Shown one piece after another: positions 27,825 to 34,928 of a DNA stretch of 64,000 bases (position 1 is its first letter; each line of letters begins with the position of its first letter). The position numbers and the translations under genes are program-made. Origin of the DNA: UBA4655 sp964585575 (lineage in GTDB: Bacteria > Planctomycetota > Planctomycetia > Pirellulales > UBA1268); contig CAZPEM010000001.1 of the NCBI GenBank assembly GCA_964585575.1, positions 1 through 64,000 on the forward strand, written 5' to 3'. The notes under the pieces are model-generated. The model was not told the DNA's origin. It ran no database searches and saw only the letters and a list, made by a program, of their open reading frames with translations.

Positions 27825-28109
27825 ATGGCGAAGAACGTCGAAGCCCTCGGAATGATCGAGGTGAAAGGATTCGTCACCCTCGTCGAGGCGGTGGACGCGA
27901 TGATGAAGGCGGCGAACGTCACCTTCCTGGGCTGGGACAAGATCGGCAGCGGGCTCGTGACGGCGTTCGTCTCGGGCGACGTGGCCGCGGTGAAGGCGGC
28001 GACCGACGCGGGTGCGGCGGCCGGCGGCCGGATCGGCGACGTGGTGAGCGTGCAGGTGATCGCGCGTCCTCACGAGGACATCGGGGTCGTGCTGCCGTCG
28101 CAGGCCTGA
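27825..28109 (+). CDS. BMC-H shell protein 1
   Basis: Hexagonal microcompartment shell protein (Pfam BMC), 94 aa. The core reads [24 protein letters not shown] and ends [12 protein letters not shown], as in CsoS1/PduA-type hexamers. ATG 27825 gives the canonical length and has AGGAG 11 nt upstream and AAGG 6 nt upstream. The frame is open 44 codons further to ATG 27693, encoding a Lys/Arg-rich extension with no ribosome site and more A/T at third positions, so it is treated as untranslated leader. Confidence 0.92.
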   Translation: MAKNVEALGMIEVKGFVTLVEAVDAMMKAANVTFLGWDKIGSGLVTAFVSGDVAAVKAATDAGAAAGGRIGDVVSVQVIARPHEDIGVVLPSQA

Positions 28110-28187
28110 TCGATCGAACGCAAGCAGATGCAACTGGAACTTTTTCCCCATTTCAAGACCGGAACCCCCAAACCAGAAGGACAGAGC

Positions 28188-28457
28188 ATGAACACGGCAA
28201 TCGGACTCCTCGAAACCAAGGGACTCGTCGGCCTCGTCGAGGCGACGGACGCGATGGCCAAGGCGGCAAACGTGAAGGTTCTCAAGCGGATCAGCATCGG
28301 CAACGCCTTCGTGGCGACGGTGGTGCAGGGCGACGTCGGCAGCGTTCGGGCGGCCGTCGAGGCCGGTGCGGCCGCGGCCCAGCATGTCGGCGAGCTCGTC
28401 GCGAGCCACGTGATCCCGCGGCCCGCCGAGAGCCTCGTCACCGCGTTTTTCTCCTGA
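28188..28457 (+). CDS. BMC-H shell protein 2
   Basis: Second hexameric shell protein, 89 aa, related to the first (AIGLLETKGLVGLVEATDAMAKAA; end VIPRPAESLVTAF). AGAAGG stands 7 nt before ATG 28188. The open frame continues 20 codons upstream, without support. Two BMC-H paralogues in tandem match the PVM-type operon. No BMC-T (tandem-domain) gene is seen in the window. Confidence 0.93.
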   Translation: MNTAIGLLETKGLVGLVEATDAMAKAANVKVLKRISIGNAFVATVVQGDVGSVRAAVEAGAAAAQHVGELVASHVIPRPAESLVTAFFS

Positions 28458-28481
28458 TCGCCGACGACTGAAGCGCACACG

Positions 28482-29717
28482 ATGAAGATCCTCGTCGCCA
28501 ATCTCGGATCCACGAGCTTCAAGTACCGCCTCTTCGACCTGCCGGAAGCGGCAGGCGCCGAAGGGGGCGTGGAGCTTGCCAAGGGGGGAGTCGAGCGGAT
28601 CGGTGCCGCCGAGAGCCGGGTCTATGCGACCCTCGGCGATGCGACGCTCGGGGGGCGAAAGCTCGAGACGGTGAGCCCCGTGCCCGATCATGCCGTCGCC
28701 CTGCGGGCGGCGGTCGATCAGCTCACGGGCGAGGGCGGGCCGCTTGCGAGCATCGAGGAGGTGGCGGCGGTCGGCTTCAAGGCGGTGCACGGCGGGAGGG
28801 TGAGCGGCGTCGCACGCGTCACGCCCGACGTGCTCGCGGCGATGGAGGAGATGGCGAGCGTGGCCCCGGCCCACAACCCGCCCTATGTGCGGGCGATGCG
28901 GCTCTTGGGCGAGAAACTGCCGAGCGTGCCGCTCGTGGCGGCCTTCGAGACGGGGTTTCACGCGACCATTCCCGACCGCAACGCGCTCTACGCGGTGCCG
29001 ACGGAGTGGGTGGAGACGCACCGCGTGAAGCGGTGGGGATTCCACGGTGCGAGCCATCGTTTCGTGGCGGAGAGGCTCTCGGCGGTCGTCCCGCCGAAGC
29101 CGTCGCGGCCGCTGCGGGCGATCTCCTGCCACCTCGGCGGCTCCAGCAGCGTCTGCTGGGTCCGTGACGGCAGGAGCGTCGGCACGTCGATGGGGATGAG
29201 CCCGCAGTCGGGCCTGCCCCAGAACAACCGGGCCGGCGATCTCGATCCCTTCGCGGTGCTTCACGTGGCGAAGGCCACGGGCCGCGGCTTCGAGGAACTG
29301 CTCGTGGAGCTCTCCGGGAAGGCCGGCCTCGCCGGCATGTCGGGCACCTCCGGCGACATGCGCGACCTCGAGGAGGCCGCGGCCGCCGGGAGCGAGCGGG
29401 CGAGGACGGCGATCGACGTGTTCGTGGCGTCGATCCGGCACTGGCTCGGCGCGGGGATCGTGGAGCTCGGCGGCGTGGATGCGATCGGCTTCGCGGGCGG
29501 CATCGGCGAGAACTCGCCGCTCACCCGGGCGGCCGTGCTCGAGGGCCTCGCCGACCTCGGGATCGTGATCGATGCGGACGCAAATGCTTCCAAGGGCTCC
29601 GCGGAGCGTCCGATCCACGCGAAGGACTCACGGGCCGCCATCTGGGTGATTCCAACGAACGAGGAGCTCGTCGTCGCGAGGCAGACACGCGACCTGCTCG
29701 CTTCGAACCACGCATGA
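28482..29717 (+). CDS. ackA: Acetate-kinase-like carboxylate kinase
   Basis: Acetate kinase fold (ASKHA), 411 aa; in this operon it would make ATP from lactyl phosphate. Motifs: NLGSTSFKYRLFD (the usual form is NxGSSSxK), FETGFHATIP, RWGFHGASHRF, FAGGIGEN. The usual HLGNG adenosine/phosphate motif reads HLGGSS (H217-G220), and the loop after it, PQSGLPQNNRAGDLDP, differs from classical AckA. No encapsulation peptide is visible. It lies between BMC-H 2 and a BMC-P gene. Confidence 0.88.
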   Translation: MKILVANLGSTSFKYRLFDLPEAAGAEGGVELAKGGVERIGAAESRVYATLGDATLGGRKLETVSPVPDHAVALRAAVDQLTGEGGPLASIEEVAAVGFKAVHGGRVSGVARVTPDVLAAMEEMASVAPAHNPPYVRAMRLLGEKLPSVPLVAAFETGFHATIPDRNALYAVPTEWVETHRVKRWGFHGASHRFVAERLSAVVPPKPSRPLRAISCHLGGSSSVCWVRDGRSVGTSMGMSPQSGLPQNNRAGDLDPFAVLHVAKATGRGFEELLVELSGKAGLAGMSGTSGDMRDLEEAAAAGSERARTAIDVFVASIRHWLGAGIVELGGVDAIGFAGGIGENSPLTRAAVLEGLADLGIVIDADANASKGSAERPIHAKDSRAAIWVIPTNEELVVARQTRDLLASNHA

Positions 29718-29733
29718 GAGGAAAGGGAAATCG

Positions 29734-30042
29734 ATGTTCGTCGCACTCGTGACCGGATCGGTCGTCGCCACGCAGAAGACCGAGGCCATGACCGGCCACA
29801 AGCTGCTCGTCGTGGAGCCCTACCGGCTCGACGAGAAGACGCGGTCGAAGCTCGTCTCGACCGGCCGCACCTTCATCGCCGTGGACACGCTCGGCGCGGG
29901 CGAGGGGCAGTTCGTCCTCGTTACGCAGGGCTCGAGCGCCCGGCTCACGCCCGAAACCAAATCGCTCCCGATCGACGCCGTCGTCATCGGCCTCGTCGAC
30001 ACCGTCCGCGTCGACGGCCAAGAAGTCTTCCACCGCACCTGA
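29734..30042 (+). CDS. BMC-P (EutN/CcmL) vertex protein 1
   Basis: Pentameric shell protein that caps microcompartment vertices, 102 aa. Family features: [19 protein letters not shown] opening, [13 protein letters not shown], then [19 protein letters not shown] and [16 protein letters not shown]. The 16-nt gap after ackA suggests the same transcript. AGGAAAGGG precedes ATG 29734. Confidence 0.93.
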   Translation: MFVALVTGSVVATQKTEAMTGHKLLVVEPYRLDEKTRSKLVSTGRTFIAVDTLGAGEGQFVLVTQGSSARLTPETKSLPIDAVVIGLVDTVRVDGQEVFHRT

Positions 30043-30077
30043 CCAACGCCACAACCAATCCCCTTCCCATCACCACC

Positions 30078-31559
30078 ATGTCCATCGCACCCACGCCCCC
30101 CGACATCGCCCAAATCGTCCGCCAGGTGATCCAGGAGCTGAGCCTCGCCGGATCAGCGGCGGCGAAGCCGTCCGCTGCATCCGGCCCGGCTCACGGCCGC
30201 TCCAGCGCCGGCGCCCATGGGATATTTCAAGGCGTGGACGAGGCCGTCCGCGCCGCGACCGAGGCCTTCGAGCAGCTCGAGCGGCTCGGCGTCGAGGGCC
30301 GCAGGAAGGCGATCGACCACATCCGCCGCATTTCGATCGACGACGCGGAGGAACTCGGCCGGATGGAGTTTGCGGAGACGAAGGTCGGCCGGCTCGACCA
30401 CAAGATCGAGAAGCTGAAGGTGCTCGGCACGAAGGTGCCGGGCGTGGAGTTCATGAGGAGCGAGGTCTTCAGCGGCGACCGCGGCCTGGCCGTCATCGAG
30501 CACGCCCCGTTCGGCGTCATCGGCGCGATCACGCCCGTCACCCATTCGCTCCCCACGATCGCCTGCAACGCGATCAACATGATCGCCGCGGGCAACACGG
30601 TCGTGGTCAACCCGCACCCGAGCGGCAGGCGGATCGCGGCCGAGGGGGTCCGCCGGTTCAATGCGGCGATCCAGCGGGACATCGGCATCGACAACCTGGT
30701 CTGCCTCGTGGCCGAGCCGACGCTCGAGACCGCGGGTGAGCTCTTCAGCCACCGCGGCGTGAAGCTCATCTGCGTGACGGGCGGCCCCGCCGTCGCGAAG
30801 GCGGCGATGCAGTCGAGCAAGCGGGCGATCGTGGCCGGCCCAGGCAACCCGCCCGTCGTGGTGGACGACACGGCCGACCTCGACAACGCCGCCAGGTCGA
30901 TCATCCAGGGGGCGAGTTACGACAACAACCTCCTCTGCATCGGCGAAAAGCAGGTCTTCGTGGTCGGGAGCGTCTTCGACCGGCTCATGAACGCGATGGA
31001 GCGGGCGGGAGCGATGCGGCTCGACGCGAAGCAGGTCGACGCCCTCACGAAGCGGGCGATCGTGATGGTCGGCGAGGGGGTCCACCGGCATCCCGCCCCC
31101 TGCAAGGATCTCGTCGGCCAGGACGCGGCGGTTTTGGCGAAGGCCGCGGGCGCGGCGGCGAGGGAGGGGCTCGATCTCGTCTTCGGCGAGACCGACGTCG
31201 ACAACCCGTTCGTGCCCACCGAACAGATGATGCCGTTCGTGCCGTTCGTCCGCTGCAAGGACGTGGACGAGGCGATCCACCGGGCCCACGAGAGCGAGCA
31301 TGGCTTTCGCCACACCGCGATCATCCACTCCAACGACGTCCGCACGATGACGCGAATGGGTCGGCTCCTCGACACGACGCTCTTCGTGAAGAACGGCCCG
31401 AGCGTGGCCGGCCTCGGCCTCGGCGGCGAGGGGTATCTTTCCTTCTCGATCGCGACGCCGACGGGCGAGGGGGTGACGACCCCGCTCACCTTCACCCGGC
31501 AGCGACGCTGCACGCTCGTCGACGACCTCTGCATCCTCGGCAGCCCCGACCGCTCCTGA
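30078..31559 (+). CDS. CoA-acylating aldehyde dehydrogenase (PduP-like)
   Basis: Oxidises an aldehyde (lactaldehyde expected) with NAD and CoA to acyl-CoA, 493 aa. Residues about 9-26, [17 protein letters not shown], form the encapsulation helix, followed by a linker to residue about 50. Catalytic Cys is C287 in NNLLCIGEK; nucleotide-binding [15 protein letters not shown] and [14 protein letters not shown] are present. Most similar in layout to PduP/EutE. Start ATG 30078. Confidence 0.93.
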   Translation: MSIAPTPPDIAQIVRQVIQELSLAGSAAAKPSAASGPAHGRSSAGAHGIFQGVDEAVRAATEAFEQLERLGVEGRRKAIDHIRRISIDDAEELGRMEFAETKVGRLDHKIEKLKVLGTKVPGVEFMRSEVFSGDRGLAVIEHAPFGVIGAITPVTHSLPTIACNAINMIAAGNTVVVNPHPSGRRIAAEGVRRFNAAIQRDIGIDNLVCLVAEPTLETAGELFSHRGVKLICVTGGPAVAKAAMQSSKRAIVAGPGNPPVVVDDTADLDNAARSIIQGASYDNNLLCIGEKQVFVVGSVFDRLMNAMERAGAMRLDAKQVDALTKRAIVMVGEGVHRHPAPCKDLVGQDAAVLAKAAGAAAREGLDLVFGETDVDNPFVPTEQMMPFVPFVRCKDVDEAIHRAHESEHGFRHTAIIHSNDVRTMTRMGRLLDTTLFVKNGPSVAGLGLGGEGYLSFSIATPTGEGVTTPLTFTRQRRCTLVDDLCILGSPDRS

Positions 31560-31570
31560 GAGCCACGCCC

Positions 31571-31831
31571 ATGCAACTCGCGAAGATCATCGGCTCGGCG
31601 ACGGCGACGGTGAAACACCCGTCGCTCTCGGGCTGCCGCCTGCTCGTCGTGCAGCCGCTCATGGCCGACCGGAGGAGCCCCGACGGCGACCCGCAGCTCG
31701 CGATCGACACCGTCGGCGCGGGATCCGGGGACGTCGCCGTGATCACGAGCGACGGACGGCTGCTCCGCGAGCTTTTGAAAAGCGACACGACACCCGCCCG
31801 CTGGAGCACGATCGCCCTCCTCGATGATTGA
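31571..31831 (+). CDS. BMC-P vertex protein 2
   Basis: EutN/CcmL family, 86 aa: MQLAKIIGSATATVKHPSL, CRLLVVQPL, IDTVGAGSGDVAVITS. Starts 11 nt after the aldehyde dehydrogenase. Together with the other two BMC-P genes it gives the three vertex proteins characteristic of PVM-type loci. Confidence 0.92.
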   Translation: MQLAKIIGSATATVKHPSLSGCRLLVVQPLMADRRSPDGDPQLAIDTVGAGSGDVAVITSDGRLLRELLKSDTTPARWSTIALLDD

Positions 31832-31904
31832 CGGTGCCGACGGACCATTACCGACCGCGACGATCCGACCAACACCCCGACCGAACGCCCCCCGAACCAA
31901 TGCC

Positions 31905-32639
31905 ATGAAATCCGCCACCCCCTCTTCGCCGCTCGATCGCGACACCGTCGCGAGGCTCGTCGCCGAGGTCATCCGCCGCATCGAGGCGGAGGCCAAGCCG
32001 CTGCCGGCGGCAAGGCCCACGGCCCAGGCCCCGACGCTGGCGATCGCCGACCGGGTGGTCACGCTGCACGTGCTCGAGCGGCTGCCGGCGGGCACGCGGC
32101 GAGTCACCGTCGACCCGAAGGCGGTCATCACCCCGTCGGCCCGCGACCATGCGAAGGAAACGGGCATCACGATCGACCGCGGAGCCGCGCCGGGCTCGGC
32201 CGGTGCCGTCGCGACCCCACGCCCCTTCTTCATCGGTTTTGCGCAGTGCAAAGCCGATCCCTCGGCCAAGGCCGCCGCGATCGCCCGGGCCGTTCCCGCC
32301 GCGCAGCACCTGCCCGCGTCGGGCCTCCCCGACCTGATCGCGTCCCTCGCCCTGCACGTCTCCCGCGACGCCGCCCACGGCATCCTGCTCACCGGCCGGC
32401 CGGCGGTGGCCGTCATCCTCGCCAACCGCTCGGCGAGCCTGCGGGCGGTCACAGGCCGCGACGCGGCCTCGCTTTCGGCCGCCGCCGCCGACTGCCAGGC
32501 CAACCTGCTCATCGTCGATCCGTCGGCGTTCGCCGGCGGACTCGAGCGGCTCTGCGTCGAGTTCGCGACGCGGCCTGGCGGCACGATTCCTTCCGAGCTC
32601 TCATCCGCCCCCGCCGGCTGCGGCTGCAAGACCCACTGA
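31905..32639 (+). CDS. RpiB-like microcompartment protein with encapsulation peptide
   Basis: 244-aa protein from ATG 31905. Residues about 10-30 (LDRDTVARLVAEVIRRIE) match the encapsulation peptides of the neighbouring enzymes. The C-terminal half can be aligned by eye, without gaps, to RpiB/LacA sugar-phosphate isomerases: GILLTGRPAVAVILANRSA around residues 159-178, LRAV, then a QANLLIVD strand. The catalytic Cys of the CGTG motif is replaced by T163 and the Gly-rich loop is lost, so it may be an inactive or repurposed isomerase. The tail PAGCGCKTH could bind metal. Function unknown; it belongs to the operon. An upstream ATG (31824) overlaps BMC-P 2. Confidence 0.65.
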   Translation: MKSATPSSPLDRDTVARLVAEVIRRIEAEAKPLPAARPTAQAPTLAIADRVVTLHVLERLPAGTRRVTVDPKAVITPSARDHAKETGITIDRGAAPGSAGAVATPRPFFIGFAQCKADPSAKAAAIARAVPAAQHLPASGLPDLIASLALHVSRDAAHGILLTGRPAVAVILANRSASLRAVTGRDAASLSAAAADCQANLLIVDPSAFAGGLERLCVEFATRPGGTIPSELSSAPAGCGCKTH

Positions 32640-32646
32640 GATTCCC

Positions 32647-32937
32647 ATGCGACTCGGCAAAACCATCGGCACGGTGACGCTCGTGGAACCCCATCCCACC
32701 GTTCGCGGCGGAGTGTTTCGCCTCGTGGTGCCGCTCGGCCCGGACGATCTCCGCGCGGGGGACGGGCCGGCCGAACCGATCGTGGCCTGGGACGAGTTGG
32801 CCGCCGGTGACGGCCAGATCGTGGCCTTCAGCGAGGGGGGCGAGGCAGCACAGCCCTTTCGTCCGGCCGACAAGCCGATCGACGCCTTCGTCGCAGCGAT
32901 CATCGACCGGCTCGACGCCCCCGCGCGACCCGCATGA
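32647..32937 (+). CDS. BMC-P vertex protein 3
   Basis: EutN/CcmL family, 96 aa: MRLGKTIGTVTLVEPHPTVR, FRLVVPL, WDELAAGDGQIVAFSEG, IDAFVAAIIDRLD. It starts 7 nt after the RpiB-like gene. More divergent than vertex proteins 1 and 2. After it comes a 111-nt spacer and then the aldolase. Confidence 0.88.
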   Translation: MRLGKTIGTVTLVEPHPTVRGGVFRLVVPLGPDDLRAGDGPAEPIVAWDELAAGDGQIVAFSEGGEAAQPFRPADKPIDAFVAAIIDRLDAPARPA

Positions 32938-33048
32938 CCCGCACACCCCGCATGGCCCGCCGCCGCGCCGCAATCCACAAGCCGACCGCAACCCGAAGAG
33001 TGGGCAAGAATCGTTAGGACAGCCAGACCGAACATCAAGGAGCAAGCC

Positions 33049-33954
33049 ATGGCAGCCACCGGCCAGATCAAGACCACCGACAAGTCGCTCTCGCAGCTGA
33101 AGGAGGAGATCTGCGACATCGGCCGACGCATCTACAACAAGGGATTCGCGGCCGGCAACGATGGCAACATCTCCTTCCGGCTCGGCCCCAACGAGGTGCT
33201 CTGCACCCCGACGATGATCTCGAAGGGCTTCATGAAGCCCTCCGACCTCTGCATCGTCGACATGGAGGGGAAGCAGATCGGCGGCAACCGCAAGCGTTCG
33301 AGCGAGATCCTGCTCCACCTGACGATCATGAAGGAACGGCCCGACGTCAACTCGGTGGTCCACTGCCATCCGCCCCACGCCACCGCCTTCGCCGTGGCCC
33401 GGGAGCCGATCCCTCAGTGCGTCCTGCCGGAGGTCGAGGTGTTTCTCGGCGACGTGCCGATCACCCGCTACGAGACGCCCGGCGGCCAGAAGTTCGCCGA
33501 CACGGTCAAGCCGTTCGTAAAGCAGTCGAACGTCGTCATCCTCGCCAACCACGGCACGGTCAGCTTCGGCGAGACGGTCGAGAAGGCCTACTGGTGGACC
33601 GAGATCCTCGACGCCTACTGCCGGATCCTCATGCTCGCGAAGGATCTCGGCCGCGTCACCTACCTCACGAAGCAGGAGACGAAGGAACTGCTCGACCTCA
33701 AGGCGAAGTGGGGCTACACCGACCCGCGGCTCGACAAGTCGATGGAAAACTGCGACATCTGCGCCAACGACGTCTTCCGCGCGAGCTGGGGCACCGCCGG
33801 CGTGACCCGCAAGGCGTTCGACGCGCCTCCCCCGATGGGCGCCGAGCCCGACACCGCAACGCGGCCGACGGTTCCGGCGGGGCTCGACCACGAAACCCTC
33901 GTGAAGGTGGTCACGGAGCAGGTCTGCCGGCAGCTCGGCATCTCGGCCGCCTGA
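33049..33954 (+). CDS. Class II aldolase (fuculose/rhamnulose-phosphate type) with C-terminal encapsulation peptide
   Basis: Zn-dependent aldolase that would split fuculose- or rhamnulose-1-phosphate into lactaldehyde and dihydroxyacetone phosphate, 301 aa. Zn ligands H105 and H107 (VVHCHPPHATAFA) and H168 (LANHGTVSFG) and a catalytic Glu E86 (SSEILLH) match the AraD/FucA family. After the catalytic domain (to about residue 255) a linker leads to a C-terminal encapsulation helix, AGLDHETLVKVVTEQV. Start ATG 33049 follows AAGGAG. Confidence 0.93.
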   Translation: MAATGQIKTTDKSLSQLKEEICDIGRRIYNKGFAAGNDGNISFRLGPNEVLCTPTMISKGFMKPSDLCIVDMEGKQIGGNRKRSSEILLHLTIMKERPDVNSVVHCHPPHATAFAVAREPIPQCVLPEVEVFLGDVPITRYETPGGQKFADTVKPFVKQSNVVILANHGTVSFGETVEKAYWWTEILDAYCRILMLAKDLGRVTYLTKQETKELLDLKAKWGYTDPRLDKSMENCDICANDVFRASWGTAGVTRKAFDAPPPMGAEPDTATRPTVPAGLDHETLVKVVTEQVCRQLGISAA

Positions 33955-33971
33955 AGGAAAAAAGGACACCC

Positions 33972-34910
33972 ATGAAAGTCGGAATCATCGGCGGCGGCGG
34001 AATCGTCGGCTCCTCGGCGGGCTTCGCGCTCCAGCTCGGCGGGATCGTGCACGAGATCGTGATCGTCGACGCCAACGCCGAGCTGGCCGACGGACAGGCT
34101 CTCGACATGCTCCACGGCACGGCGGCGATCGCCGACCAGTCGATCCGTTCGGGTGGCTACGATTCGCTCGCCGACGCCGACTGCATCTGCATCACGGCGG
34201 GCCTGCGTCGCAAGCCCGACGAGAGCCGGCTCGCCCTCATCAACCGCAACGTGGAGCTGTTCCGGTCGATCCTGGCCTCCATCAAGAGCCACGGCCTGCG
34301 GCCCGACGCCACGGTGCTCGTCGTCAGCAACCCCGTCGACATCCTCACGTATCTCGCGGAGAAGGATCTCGGCCTGCCCAAGGGCCGCGTGATCGGCCTC
34401 GGCACGCTCCTCGACACGCTCCGCTTCCGCAGCCTGCTTGCGATGAATCTCGAGGCCCCCGCGACGCAGGTTCAGGCGATGATCCTCGGCGAGCACGGCG
34501 ACAGCATGGTGCCGGTCTGGAGCAGCGCGAGCATCGCCGGCCTGCCGCTCGAGAAATACCCCGGCTTCAGCCCGAAGCTCGGCGAAGCGGTCTTCCAGCG
34601 GGCGAAGACGAGCGGCGCCGAGATGATCAAAAAGAAGACGGGCGCCGGATTCGCCGTCGGCGTCTCGATCGCCGAGGTGATCCACGCGATGGCGCTCGAT
34701 TCGAAGCGGGTTCTGCCGGTCTCGACCGTGCAGTCGGGCTGCTACGGGCTCCGCGACGTGGCGATCTCCGTCCCCACGGTCGTCGGCCGGGCCGGAGCGG
34801 AAGCCACGCTCGAGATCGATCTGTGGCCCAAGGAGCTCCAGGGGATCCGGCGAAGCGGCTCCGTCCTCCAGGAGACGCTCGGCCAGGTGCTCTCCGCCGC
34901 AAAGGGCTAG
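33972..34910 (+). CDS. Lactate/malate dehydrogenase family, Arg at the specificity site
   Basis: NAD-dependent 2-hydroxyacid dehydrogenase, 312 aa. Rossmann start GIIGGGGIVGSSAGFAL; NAD-type Asp in IVIVDAN; catalytic His H175 (LGEHGDSMVP); the loop GLRRKPDESR carries R80 at the position equivalent to Gln102 of lactate dehydrogenases. Arg there is the classical malate dehydrogenase choice. In this operon the enzyme would re-oxidise NADH from the aldehyde dehydrogenase. It has no obvious encapsulation peptide. AAAGGA 7 nt before ATG 33972. It is the last gene of the operon. Confidence 0.88.
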   Translation: MKVGIIGGGGIVGSSAGFALQLGGIVHEIVIVDANAELADGQALDMLHGTAAIADQSIRSGGYDSLADADCICITAGLRRKPDESRLALINRNVELFRSILASIKSHGLRPDATVLVVSNPVDILTYLAEKDLGLPKGRVIGLGTLLDTLRFRSLLAMNLEAPATQVQAMILGEHGDSMVPVWSSASIAGLPLEKYPGFSPKLGEAVFQRAKTSGAEMIKKKTGAGFAVGVSIAEVIHAMALDSKRVLPVSTVQSGCYGLRDVAISVPTVVGRAGAEATLEIDLWPKELQGIRRSGSVLQETLGQVLSAAKG

Positions 34911-34913
34911 CCC

Positions 34914-34928
34914 GCCGTGAAAAACGGC
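34914..34928. terminator. Short hairpin between convergent genes
   Basis: GCCGT-GAAAA-ACGGC forms a 5-bp stem between the dehydrogenase stop and the stop of the minus-strand pump gene, and can form from either transcript. There is no T-tract, so its role as terminator is uncertain. Confidence 0.28.

Noticed and set aside
26169..34910. A BMC-T (tandem-domain) shell gene in the operon
   Set aside because: All BMC-domain frames seen are single-domain; only two BMC-H and three BMC-P are present.
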